Assembly (NCBI RefSeq): GCF_034479615.1
Contig: NZ_CP140255.1
Location: 4,888,480-4,952,479 of the forward strand
DNA length: 64,000 nt
Direction: 5' to 3'
Source: Vreelandella neptunia
Lineage (GTDB): Bacteria > Pseudomonadota > Gammaproteobacteria > Pseudomonadales > Halomonadaceae
Each line of letters begins with the position of its first letter. The stretch's first letter is position 1. The notes under the pieces were generated by a model that was not told the origin of the DNA, searched no databases, and worked only from the letters and a program-made list of their open reading frames with translations. The position numbers and the translations under genes were made by a program. Below, piece after piece: positions 45,797-53,425 of the stretch.

Positions 45797-47473
45797 ATGT
45801 TGTTGAGTGTACGAACATGGCTATTGGGCGGCCTTATCGGGCTTGTCACTTTTTCCGCACAGGCTGCCCAATGCCCTGATTGGCCGGAGGAGCGCCTAAG
45901 CCGCGAAAGCCAGGCGCTGGCCGAGCAGGTTCACCGCTGGGACACCGCCTACCACGACGAAGGCGTTGCGCTGATCGATGACGCCCTTTACGACCAAGCG
46001 GTTGAGCGCCTAGCCACTTGGCAGCGCTGCCTGGGCAATGTACCTGACCATCGCCCGCTTACGCGCGTTACACACAGTAGCGGCACCCTTGAGCACCCGG
46101 CGGCGCAGCGTGGGCTTGATAAAGCCGATGACGATGGCGTCAGGCGTTTTACCAGTCGCCGCGAAGACCTGTGGATCCAGCCCAAAGTGGATGGCGTGGC
46201 GATTACGCTGCGCTATGCCGATGGTGAACTGGTCGAAGCCGTTAGCCGTGGCGACGGCGAGCGGGGCCAGGACTGGACAGCCCGTGCCCAACAGATACCT
46301 GCCATTCCCAATACGCTACCCGAGCCTGTTTCTGCAGTACTCCAAGGCGAGCTGTATTGGCGGTTAACCCAACACGTGCAGTCACGCTCACCCGCATCGG
46401 GTGCCCGGGGGGCGGTGGCGGGAGCAATGGCGCAATCCTCCCCCACAGCGGCCACTCTCGAGCGCATTGGCCTGTTTGTCTGGGGCTGGCCGGATGGCCC
46501 GACTGACATGGAAAGCCGCTTAGCCCAACTGAGTGCGCTGGGCTTTGACACCGCTGAGTATACGTATCCGCTGGATGATCGCCGTGATGCCGCCTACTGG
46601 CGCGATAGCTGGTTTAACGGGCCGTTGCCGTTTGCCACCGACGGGGTGGTGATCAAGCAAGCTGAGCGACCCGGCGTGCGTCGCTGGTCATCTTCGCCGC
46701 CTGAATGGGCCATTGCCTGGAAATATCCCGCTCAGCAGGCGCTAGCGGAAGTGCGCGGCATCGAGTTTCGCGTTGGGCGCACTGGGCGTGTGACGCCGCT
46801 GGTATGGCTTAATCCGGTGCTGCTGGAGGGGCGGCGTATTAGCCGCGTCTCGTTAAGCTCACTGGAGCGCTGGGAGACACTGGATGTCCGTCCCGGTGAC
46901 CAAGTAGCGATTTCGCTAGCGGGATTAACGATTCCCCAGTTGACCGAGGTGGTGTGGCATACCCAAGAGCGCTCGCCGCTGACTCCTCCGTCACCCCAGC
47001 GCTACCACCTGCTGAGCTGCTTTGAATTAACTGCTGGCTGTGAAAACCAATTGCTGGCGCGGCTCACCTACCTTGGCGAGCAGCTTGGTATGCAAGGTAT
47101 CGGTGAAGGTACCTGGCAAGCGCTGATGGACGCGGGCGTAGTCACTCATTTATTGGGCTGGCTGAACGTTGAACCAGGCCAGCTGCAACAGGCCTACGGC
47201 ATTGGGGAGGCCACCGCTGATGCGTTGCTGGAACAGTTTCAAGTCGCCCAGGGCCAGCCGTTTGCGGCTTGGCTGAGTGCGCTGGGGGCGCCGCCGGGTA
47301 GCGAGTCGGTTCGCGGGAATTGGGATGAGTTAGCGGGCTACCAGCGCGAAGAGTGGCAAGCCGTTCCCGGCGTTGGCCCGGTTCGCGCTGAGGCGCTGGT
47401 AGCGTTTTTTCGCCACCCCGCGATACAGCATATGGCTCAACAGCTTAACGAGGCGGGTGTTGCCGGTTTTTAA
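45797..47473 (+). CDS. ligB: NAD-dependent DNA ligase LigB-like, with predicted signal peptide
   Basis: 558 residues, near the E. coli LigB length (560). The nucleotidyltransferase site is WIQPKVDGVAITLRY with the AMP-accepting Lys at 130; WKYPAQ and FATDGVVIK are further ligase motifs. An OB fold and helix-hairpin-helix region follow (about 300-555). The zinc finger and BRCT domain of LigA are absent. The first 23 residues (MLLSVRTWLLGGLIGLVTFS, then AQA) look like a cleavable signal peptide, a feature also reported in E. coli LigB, which is odd for a DNA ligase. The start ATG follows GGGGGTAAGGA. Confidence 0.9.
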   Translation: MLLSVRTWLLGGLIGLVTFSAQAAQCPDWPEERLSRESQALAEQVHRWDTAYHDEGVALIDDALYDQAVERLATWQRCLGNVPDHRPLTRVTHSSGTLEHPAAQRGLDKADDDGVRRFTSRREDLWIQPKVDGVAITLRYADGELVEAVSRGDGERGQDWTARAQQIPAIPNTLPEPVSAVLQGELYWRLTQHVQSRSPASGARGAVAGAMAQSSPTAATLERIGLFVWGWPDGPTDMESRLAQLSALGFDTAEYTYPLDDRRDAAYWRDSWFNGPLPFATDGVVIKQAERPGVRRWSSSPPEWAIAWKYPAQQALAEVRGIEFRVGRTGRVTPLVWLNPVLLEGRRISRVSLSSLERWETLDVRPGDQVAISLAGLTIPQLTEVVWHTQERSPLTPPSPQRYHLLSCFELTAGCENQLLARLTYLGEQLGMQGIGEGTWQALMDAGVVTHLLGWLNVEPGQLQQAYGIGEATADALLEQFQVAQGQPFAAWLSALGAPPGSESVRGNWDELAGYQREEWQAVPGVGPVRAEALVAFFRHPAIQHMAQQLNEAGVAGF

Positions 47474-47476
47474 TCA

Positions 47477-48412
47477 CTAACCCAGCCCGGTGAGTCGCAG
47501 CATCAAACCCAGATAAAGCGGAATCAGCAGCGGCGCGAGCAGTGTCGTCACCAGCACCGCTAATGCGCCTTTTTGCGGCTGAATGCCCAGCTCCATAGCG
47601 ACCACTACCACGTTAGCCGCCATAGGCACCACGCCCAGCAGTAGCAGTGCCATGGCAAGCTCAGTGGAGAGTGGAGCGAACCACTGTAATACTAAAACGG
47701 CCACTAACATGACGAGCGGCCATAGCAGGTAGCGCAGGCCTAAACAGGCGACTACAAAGCGCGTATCCCAGGCGGAAAGCGTTACCTGGCTGAGCGTCAT
47801 ACCAATAATCATCATGCCGAGCAGTGTGTATGTGGCTGGGAAGACTTGCAGCGAACTCATGACTGCAGCGGGTATAGTGATTTCAAGGGCGCTAAGCAGT
47901 AACGCGAATAGGAACGCATAGATCAGCGGTAAGCGAGAAATTTTGATCATGCTCTCACGTACTGAAAAACGTCCACGTGCGCTAAGGTAAAAGCCCACGG
48001 TAAATTCGTAAATATTAATCCCCAACATACAGAACAGGTAAAGAGTAACGCCTTCAGGGGGCAGTAAAATCAGCGCAATCGGTAGGCCAAAATAGCCGGT
48101 ATTCCCCGTTCCTGAGGAGAACGCCAGCAAGGCCGCTTCCTGCTCGCCAAAACGGTGGCGAGTAATACGCTGTACCACCAGTGCCATCAGGCTGGCCAGA
48201 ATGAACAGCGCTAATGTGAGAAAGAGGTAGTCAGGTGTTGGGCCGCCATTCATCAGCGCGCGAAAAATCGTAAAAGGCGCGATCAGGTAAACCAGTAGGG
48301 TCGCAATCGGGCGAGGATCTAGCTTGAGTCGTTGGGCGGCGAGCCAGCCTAGTCCCACGTAGCTGAGTAGCATAAGTAACGGCCCAACGAGCGCCCCAGG
48401 TGCAAGATCCAT
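47477..48412 (-). CDS. AEC-family (auxin efflux carrier-like) transporter
   Basis: 311 residues with about ten hydrophobic helices. The N-terminal GLGWLAAQRLKLDPR and the ALLAFSSGTGNTGYFGLPIA segment, with its conserved N and G residues, identify the AEC (bile/arsenite/riboflavin or malonate permease-like) family. Bacterial members move dicarboxylates or other organic anions. The substrate is unknown. It is convergent with ligB, three bases apart, and divergent from metF. Confidence 0.87.
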   Translation of the reverse strand: MDLAPGALVGPLLMLLSYVGLGWLAAQRLKLDPRPIATLLVYLIAPFTIFRALMNGGPTPDYLFLTLALFILASLMALVVQRITRHRFGEQEAALLAFSSGTGNTGYFGLPIALILLPPEGVTLYLFCMLGINIYEFTVGFYLSARGRFSVRESMIKISRLPLIYAFLFALLLSALEITIPAAVMSSLQVFPATYTLLGMMIIGMTLSQVTLSAWDTRFVVACLGLRYLLWPLVMLVAVLVLQWFAPLSTELAMALLLLGVVPMAANVVVVAMELGIQPQKGALAVLVTTLLAPLLIPLYLGLMLRLTGLG

Positions 48413-48554
48413 TTATCCTCCCGTCATATGTGGTGGCTCGCTAACATGAGCCGAATTAAAGGCCAAGCGTGGAATCTTTCATTAGCCCCGGCGCGCTGGA
48501 ACAGCGAGAATACCTCAAAATATCACTACTTTTGATCACTAATAAGGAAATCCC

Positions 48555-49397
48555 ATGAGCAGCCATGAGCATCCGCTAGGTATCAGCTTTGAATTCTTTC
48601 CGCCCAATACCGATGCTGGGCGCGACAAGCTGATCCACGTTCGCGATGAGCTGGCCGCCCGGAACCCACGGTTTTTCTCGGTGACTTACGGTGCCGGCGG
48701 ATCTACCCAAGCGCGTACCCGTGAGGTGGTGCGTGCGGTTGGTGAAAGTGGCATTAATACCGCTCCGCATCTCTCCTGTATCGGCAGTGAAAAAGCGCAG
48801 TTGCGTGATCTGCTGGTGCAGTACCGCGAGGAAGGGGTCGAGAGCCTCGTCGCGCTGCGTGGTGACATGCCTTCTGGCATGGGAAGCATTGGCGAGCTAC
48901 GTTATGCCAACGAACTGGTTGAGTTTATTCGTGCAGAAACGGGCGACCATTTTGATATTGCGGTGGCTGCTTATCCTGAATCTCATCCACAGGCGCCTAA
49001 TCTTGATAAGGATGTAGAAAACTTTGCGCGTAAAATGAAGGCGGGTGCCAATATGGCCATCACCCAGTACTTCTTCACCGCTGACGCCTATTTCAACTTC
49101 GTCGATAAAGCCCGCGCACTGGGCGTTAAACAGCCGATTATTCCCGGCATTATGCCGATTACCAACTACACCAAGCTGGCGCGTTTCTCTGACGCTTGTG
49201 GAGCCGAGATCCCGCGCTGGATTCGCAAGCAGCTGGAGTCCTATGGCGACGACAGCGAAGCGATTGCTGCCTTTGGCACCGATGTAGTGAGCCGTCTTTG
49301 CCAGCGATTGCTGGAGGGCGGCGCGCCAGGCCTGCACTTCTACACGCTTAACCAGGCGGCGCCGGTGCTGAAAATCGTCGACAACCTGACCGATTAA
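48555..49397 (+). CDS. metF: 5,10-methylenetetrahydrofolate reductase
   Basis: FAD enzyme that makes 5-methyl-THF for methionine synthesis, 280 residues. ISFEFFPPNTDAGRDKL contains the catalytic Glu, VTYGAGGSTQARTREV and ALRGDMP are folate and flavin contacts, and PGIMPITNYTKLARF is typical. AAGGAAATCCC upstream gives the ribosome-binding site. Its presence near metK places two methionine-cycle genes within 4 kb, though they are not in one operon. Confidence 0.96.
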   Translation: MSSHEHPLGISFEFFPPNTDAGRDKLIHVRDELAARNPRFFSVTYGAGGSTQARTREVVRAVGESGINTAPHLSCIGSEKAQLRDLLVQYREEGVESLVALRGDMPSGMGSIGELRYANELVEFIRAETGDHFDIAVAAYPESHPQAPNLDKDVENFARKMKAGANMAITQYFFTADAYFNFVDKARALGVKQPIIPGIMPITNYTKLARFSDACGAEIPRWIRKQLESYGDDSEAIAAFGTDVVSRLCQRLLEGGAPGLHFYTLNQAAPVLKIVDNLTD

Positions 49398-49432
49398 CCA
49401 AGCCTCTTTTCTTTGCCTACCTTGCGGCCATT

Positions 49433-49468
49433 AAAAACCCCGCTCAACAATTGTTGAGCGGGGTTTTT
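49433..49468. terminator. bidirectional terminator between metF and the TRAP genes
   Basis: A perfect 36-base palindrome: AAAAACCCCGCTCAACAA is followed directly by its complement. T tracts on each strand allow termination of metF (+) and of the TRAP permease gene (-). Confidence 0.95.
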
Positions 49469-49498
49469 TTACGTTTAGCGTTTAGCGGCTTAAATCAA

Positions 49499-51700
49499 TC
49501 AGCCAGCTTGCGCCGTTTTGCTACCACCACCGTGCATCTTACGCTGCATCATGAATAGCACGATACCAATCGCAAGGCCGGCAATGTCGGTATAGATACC
49601 GCCGTAGATTAAAAACAGCGCGCCCACCAGCATGACGACACGCTGCACTAGGTTAACGGGGCCAAAGAACCACGCTTGAACCATACCAGAAAGCAGCACA
49701 ATACCTAGCGTCGCGGTTAACCCAACGCGCAGGATCTGCATCGGTGAGCCTTCCATCAGCATGGCCGGGCTGTAGAAGAACATGAACGGCACAATGAATG
49801 CGGCCAAGCCAATCTTGAACGAGGCCACCGAGGTGCCCATGGGATTGTCGCCGGAGATACCGGCCGCGGCATAGGAGGCCAAGGCAACAGGGGGGGTAAT
49901 CGCGGAGACGACCGCAAAGTAGAACACGAAGAAGTGGGCAATCAGCGGTTCAATGCCGATGTTGATCAAGCCGGGAGCGACCACGGAGGCGGCCACCGCA
50001 TAGGCGGCGGTGGTAGGCATACCCATGCCGAGTAGAATACTGATCAGCATGGCGAACACTAGTGCCAGTAGTTGGCTCACGCCCGCTAAGCCAAGTAGCA
50101 GCGACGAGAAACGCGCGCCCACACCGGTCAACGAGATCACCCCGACGATTAAACCCGCGCAGGCACACACGGCGATAATCTGAATCGACATAGTGCCCGC
50201 TATTTGCAGCGCTTTAAGAATCGCACGAAAGCCCATTTTATTGGGTGAGAGCCAGCTAACCACCGCGGCTGAAGCGGTTGCCAAGGTGCCCGCGCGAATG
50301 ACCGAGTAGCCCATAAACAGGGCGACAATCAGGATAATAATCGGCGCGAACAGATAGACCTGTTTTACCAGCTTCGAGAACAGCGGGATCTCATCTTTGC
50401 GCATGCCACGCATGCCTTTACGGGCGGCTTCAAAGTCGACCATAAAGTAGATTGAGGCAAAATAGAGGATCGCTGGAATGACCGCGGCAAGGGCGATTTC
50501 GGTATAGGGGATACCGGTCACTTCGGCCATGATGAACGCACCTGCGCCCATAATCGGCGGCATGATTTGCCCACCGGTTGAGGCGGCTGCTTCAATGGCG
50601 CCTGCGCTACGGGCGGGGTAGCCGACTTTCTTCATCAGGGGAATGGTCAATGAGCCGGTGGAAACCACGTTACCCGCGGACGTGCCGTTAATCATACCCA
50701 TCAAGCCAGAGGCAAAAATGGCCACCTTGGCGGGGCCGCCACGAGCACGGCCAGCGGCTGCAAAAGCAAAGTTAACGAAGTAGTCGCCAACTTTAGAGGC
50801 CTGTAGGAAAGCGGCAAAGATAATGAACAGAATGATATAGGTCGATGATACCGCAGTAGTGGGGCCGAGAATGCCTGCGTCGGTATACACCTGGCTAAAG
50901 AAGCGCTGAAGTGACAGCCCCGGATAGCCTAAAAAGCCTGGTAAATAAGGGCCAGCGAATACGTAGGTTAGGAAAACCGCCGAAATGACCACCAGGGCCA
51001 AGCCCGCTACACGGCGAGTCAGCTCTAGAATTAATAGAGAGCCTGCGATCGCCGCCCAGGAAATGCCTGATGGCGCAAAAGAGGTACCCGTCGACATACG
51101 GATATTGGTGTTATAAGCCACTAATAAATAGCCAGCGCTGGCCAGCGCGCAGACCATGAGTACCAAATCGGCAGGGTTGAAGCGGTGCCGTGCCTGACGA
51201 TAAAACCATGACAACACAATGGCACCCGCCGTCGTGGCCATGAGCGGATAGCCGTAGTGCCAGTTTTCAACGTTCGGGTCTATGCGCATCGCTTCGCCGC
51301 TGAGCGTCTGATGCATTAAAAAGACTTGTGCCAGGGTATAGGCAGCGGGAATCAGTAGTGCGTAGCTAAGCCATTTGATCCAGTCACCTGACGCCTGGTG
51401 GTCGTCGTCGGCAAAACGGGCACCGGCAAAGAGCCCGTAACCGAGAATAAGCGCACCGGCAATATGCACGATACGGAACGACCAGGTTTCCATCGGATAT
51501 ACGTTAAGTGAAATCAGATGGAAACTTGAGTAAGCGATCGCTAATGCCGCAAACAGTAGGAACTGCCAGCCCGTAAACAGGCGGCGATTGGGTTCAACAA
51601 CGTCTTCATCGACACCATCGGCAATGGACTCTGGTATCACTGACGCCACGTGGGCATCATCCTTGAGATCATTGGGTTCTTGGTCGGTTTTGTGACTCAT
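49499..51700 (-). CDS. TRAP transporter fused permease (4TM + 12TM), TAXI type
   Basis: 733 residues with about 16-18 transmembrane segments: the small DctQ-like part at the N-terminus is fused to the large DctM-like part. GLMGMINGTSAGNVVSTGSL and GGQIMPPIMGAGAFIMAEV are DctM motifs typical of TAXI-type fusions. It uses the Na+ or H+ gradient to import an organic acid brought by the binding protein. The gene follows the binding-protein gene on the same strand after 103 bases with a hairpin. The cytoplasmic N-terminus (about 1-40) is acidic and polar. The substrate cannot be told from sequence. Confidence 0.93.
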   Translation of the reverse strand: MSHKTDQEPNDLKDDAHVASVIPESIADGVDEDVVEPNRRLFTGWQFLLFAALAIAYSSFHLISLNVYPMETWSFRIVHIAGALILGYGLFAGARFADDDHQASGDWIKWLSYALLIPAAYTLAQVFLMHQTLSGEAMRIDPNVENWHYGYPLMATTAGAIVLSWFYRQARHRFNPADLVLMVCALASAGYLLVAYNTNIRMSTGTSFAPSGISWAAIAGSLLILELTRRVAGLALVVISAVFLTYVFAGPYLPGFLGYPGLSLQRFFSQVYTDAGILGPTTAVSSTYIILFIIFAAFLQASKVGDYFVNFAFAAAGRARGGPAKVAIFASGLMGMINGTSAGNVVSTGSLTIPLMKKVGYPARSAGAIEAAASTGGQIMPPIMGAGAFIMAEVTGIPYTEIALAAVIPAILYFASIYFMVDFEAARKGMRGMRKDEIPLFSKLVKQVYLFAPIIILIVALFMGYSVIRAGTLATASAAVVSWLSPNKMGFRAILKALQIAGTMSIQIIAVCACAGLIVGVISLTGVGARFSSLLLGLAGVSQLLALVFAMLISILLGMGMPTTAAYAVAASVVAPGLINIGIEPLIAHFFVFYFAVVSAITPPVALASYAAAGISGDNPMGTSVASFKIGLAAFIVPFMFFYSPAMLMEGSPMQILRVGLTATLGIVLLSGMVQAWFFGPVNLVQRVVMLVGALFLIYGGIYTDIAGLAIGIVLFMMQRKMHGGGSKTAQAG

Positions 51701-51751
51701 TAGAGTTCACCCTCACAGCAAAAGCAGACAAAGGGGTAGCAGCAGCGAAAG

Positions 51752-51784
51752 CTGCCCCGCCCGGCGGGGCCGGAAACGGGGCAG
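51752..51784 (-). other. nested hairpins between the binding-protein and permease genes
   Basis: Outer stem CTGCCCCG (51752-51759) with CGGGGCAG (51777-51784), and an alternative inner stem GCCCCG-CCCGG-CGGGGC. There is no T run, so it is not a full terminator. Such intercistronic hairpins often protect the upstream message or lower expression of the downstream permease. Confidence 0.6.
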
Positions 51785-51803
51785 CCAGAACGGAAAACGT
51801 TGC

Positions 51804-52796
51804 TTAGTTGATCATGTCATCAGCAATTTCATAGCCGTTCTCTTCGTACCAGCGTGCAGCGCCGGGGTGAAACGGCAGCACGGTGTTGTGCTTGATGTTT
51901 TCAGGAATGGTGGTTTCAGCACTGCGGTGAACAGAGCGCATGCGGTCGTTGTTTTCCATGGTGGCCTTGGTGACTTCATAAACGAAATCTTCCGGCAGGT
52001 CGCAGCCAGCGATAGCGAAGTTCCACATGGAGACAGCGCGAGCGTCCTCTTCCAGCGTCGTATAAGTGTTGGCTGGAATCATAAACTCAGCAACGGGGAA
52101 GTTTTCCAGCACGGTTTCCATTTCTTCTTCAGTGAACTCAATGATGTTCACATCTGTTTGTACTTCTAACTGGCTAACGGCGGGGATGGGAATACCGGCC
52201 GCGAAGGCAACAACGTCAAGCAGGCCATCCTGCAACTGACCGCCCAGGTCTGACCAGCCACCATTACGGCGCTCGAAGTTAACGCCCAGGGTTTCTAAAA
52301 TGGCCGGGAAGTAGGTATCCGAGGTTGAGGCGGCCGGGCCAAAACCGATGCGCGCGCCATCAGGAATGTCGGAAATCGACTCGATGCCGCTGTCAGAAAG
52401 CGCGGTAATCGAGAACGGCGTTTCGTACATGGGGAACATGGCGCAAACGTTATCCATCTTCATGCCCGGCGCCAACGGGCTTTCGCCTTTAACGGCATCA
52501 GAAGCGGGGCCCATGGTGGTTAAGCCAAATGCCATGTCGCCTGTGTGCACGAGCGCCAGGTTTTGCGTCGGGCCGCCGGTGACTTCACCGCCGCCAGATA
52601 CGCCTAACTCATCGGCAATAAAGTTCGCCCAGCCTGAACCGTAAACGAAGTAAGTGCCGCCTTGGCTAGCAGTGCCCACGGTAAAGTTATCGGGCCAATC
52701 GGAGCGGTCTGCTTGCGCTTGGGCACTGCTGGCAGCGGCTACTAGCAGAGCGCTGCTGGCGAGAAGAGTGAACGTTTTAGGCATATGTTTGCGCAT
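51804..52796 (-). CDS. TAXI-family TRAP solute-binding protein
   Basis: Periplasmic receptor, 330 residues. A signal peptide (first 28 residues, ending SSAQAQA) is followed by FTVGTASQGGTYFVYGSGWA, the opening GTA-x-G-G-T-Y of TAXI proteins, and a mature domain with TMGPASDAVKGESPL and FGPAASTSDTYFP. TAXI systems carry C4-dicarboxylates, glutamate or other organic acids; the ligand is unknown. A sigma-54 promoter candidate lies about 100 bases upstream. Confidence 0.93.
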   Translation of the reverse strand: MRKHMPKTFTLLASSALLVAAASSAQAQADRSDWPDNFTVGTASQGGTYFVYGSGWANFIADELGVSGGGEVTGGPTQNLALVHTGDMAFGLTTMGPASDAVKGESPLAPGMKMDNVCAMFPMYETPFSITALSDSGIESISDIPDGARIGFGPAASTSDTYFPAILETLGVNFERRNGGWSDLGGQLQDGLLDVVAFAAGIPIPAVSQLEVQTDVNIIEFTEEEMETVLENFPVAEFMIPANTYTTLEEDARAVSMWNFAIAGCDLPEDFVYEVTKATMENNDRMRSVHRSAETTIPENIKHNTVLPFHPGAARWYEENGYEIADDMIN

Positions 52797-52894
52797 GGCG
52801 AAAATTCCTAGCTGTTATTGGGGTTATATACTGGCAGCGTCAAAAGTTGCTACCAGTCGATACTGCGTTAAGCAGGGTATCCAGGGTATATACC

Positions 52895-52910
52895 AGCGAT
52901 AGTTGTGCCA
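52895..52910 (-). promoter_or_regulatory. sigma-54 promoter candidate of the TAXI-TRAP operon
   Basis: On the minus strand TGGCACAACTATCGCT matches TGGCAC-N5-TTGCW at 10 of 11 defined bases, with the exact GG to GC spacing of -24/-12 promoters. Transcription would begin near 52884, 88 bases before the binding-protein start. It was found by eye; the single mismatch is C for the first T of TTGC. Confidence 0.7.
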
Positions 52911-52987
52911 TTTAAAATTTATGTTTTTAAAAACAAATATTTATATATTTTTTATGCGACTTTGGTGGAAAGGGCTTTTTGCCAGAG
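52911..52987. other. AT-rich segment between sigma-54 promoter and activator sites
   Basis: A run of A and T bases including the palindrome TGTTTTTAAAAACA (52922-52935). This is the place where an IHF-type bend would be expected in a sigma-54 system, but no exact IHF consensus was matched. Confidence 0.45.
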
Positions 52988-53038
52988 TGTCCGGTTGTTC
53001 ACACGTCGGCGATTATTAAATGTGCGGATAACCACACA
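52988..53038 (-). promoter_or_regulatory. two tandem dyad sites, possible DctD upstream activator sequence
   Basis: TGTGCGGATAACCACACA (53021-53038) is a dyad with only two mismatched pairs. TGTCCGGTTGTTCACA (52988-53003) is a weaker copy of the same pattern in the opposite reading. Centres are 34 bases apart, about three helical turns, and lie 100-150 bases upstream of the -12 element. Rhizobial dctA genes also have two tandem DctD sites, and a dctBD pair is in this window. Confidence 0.6.
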
Positions 53039-53117
53039 TAAATGATGTTGCTCGCGCACTATTGGTTGTGAGGGAGTAAGGCGAGAGTGAACACGCCATC
53101 CTTGGCGAGGAGGGGAT

Positions 53118-53372
53118 TTAACGCGAGGGTTTACCTGGATCCAAAATACGTACGGGCTGCACATCCTGCTGTTTCTGATCGTCGCGCACTTGATTCACCC
53201 GGGTGGTCATTTCGTTAAGCGCGTCCTCCTCTATAGGCAGTTGCTCGAAGAAATCGCAGCTGACGCACTCCCGGTAGCGAATGCCGTTTTGCTCCCAGGC
53301 GCGGATACGATCCATCGCAGCGCAGCGCGGGCAAGTAACACCGGCGATAAAGCGTTTCACACTTGACATCAT
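53118..53372 (-). CDS. yheV: YheV-family putative metal-binding protein
   Basis: A short protein of 84 residues with two Cys pairs, TCPRCAAMDRI and RECVSCDFFEQ, giving a CxxC...CxxC zinc-ribbon, the YheV/DUF2387 signature. Function is unknown. The start may be ATG 53372 or ATG 53369; GGAGTCTA lies upstream. It follows prlC on the same strand after 53 bases, as in some pseudomonads, so the two may be cotranscribed. Confidence 0.88.
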   Translation of the reverse strand: MMSSVKRFIAGVTCPRCAAMDRIRAWEQNGIRYRECVSCDFFEQLPIEEDALNEMTTRVNQVRDDQKQQDVQPVRILDPGKPSR

Positions 53373-53425
53373 TAGACTCCAAGAGCACGCCCCCTAAAGC
53401 GGGGGCGCGCATAGGCTTTACAAAT

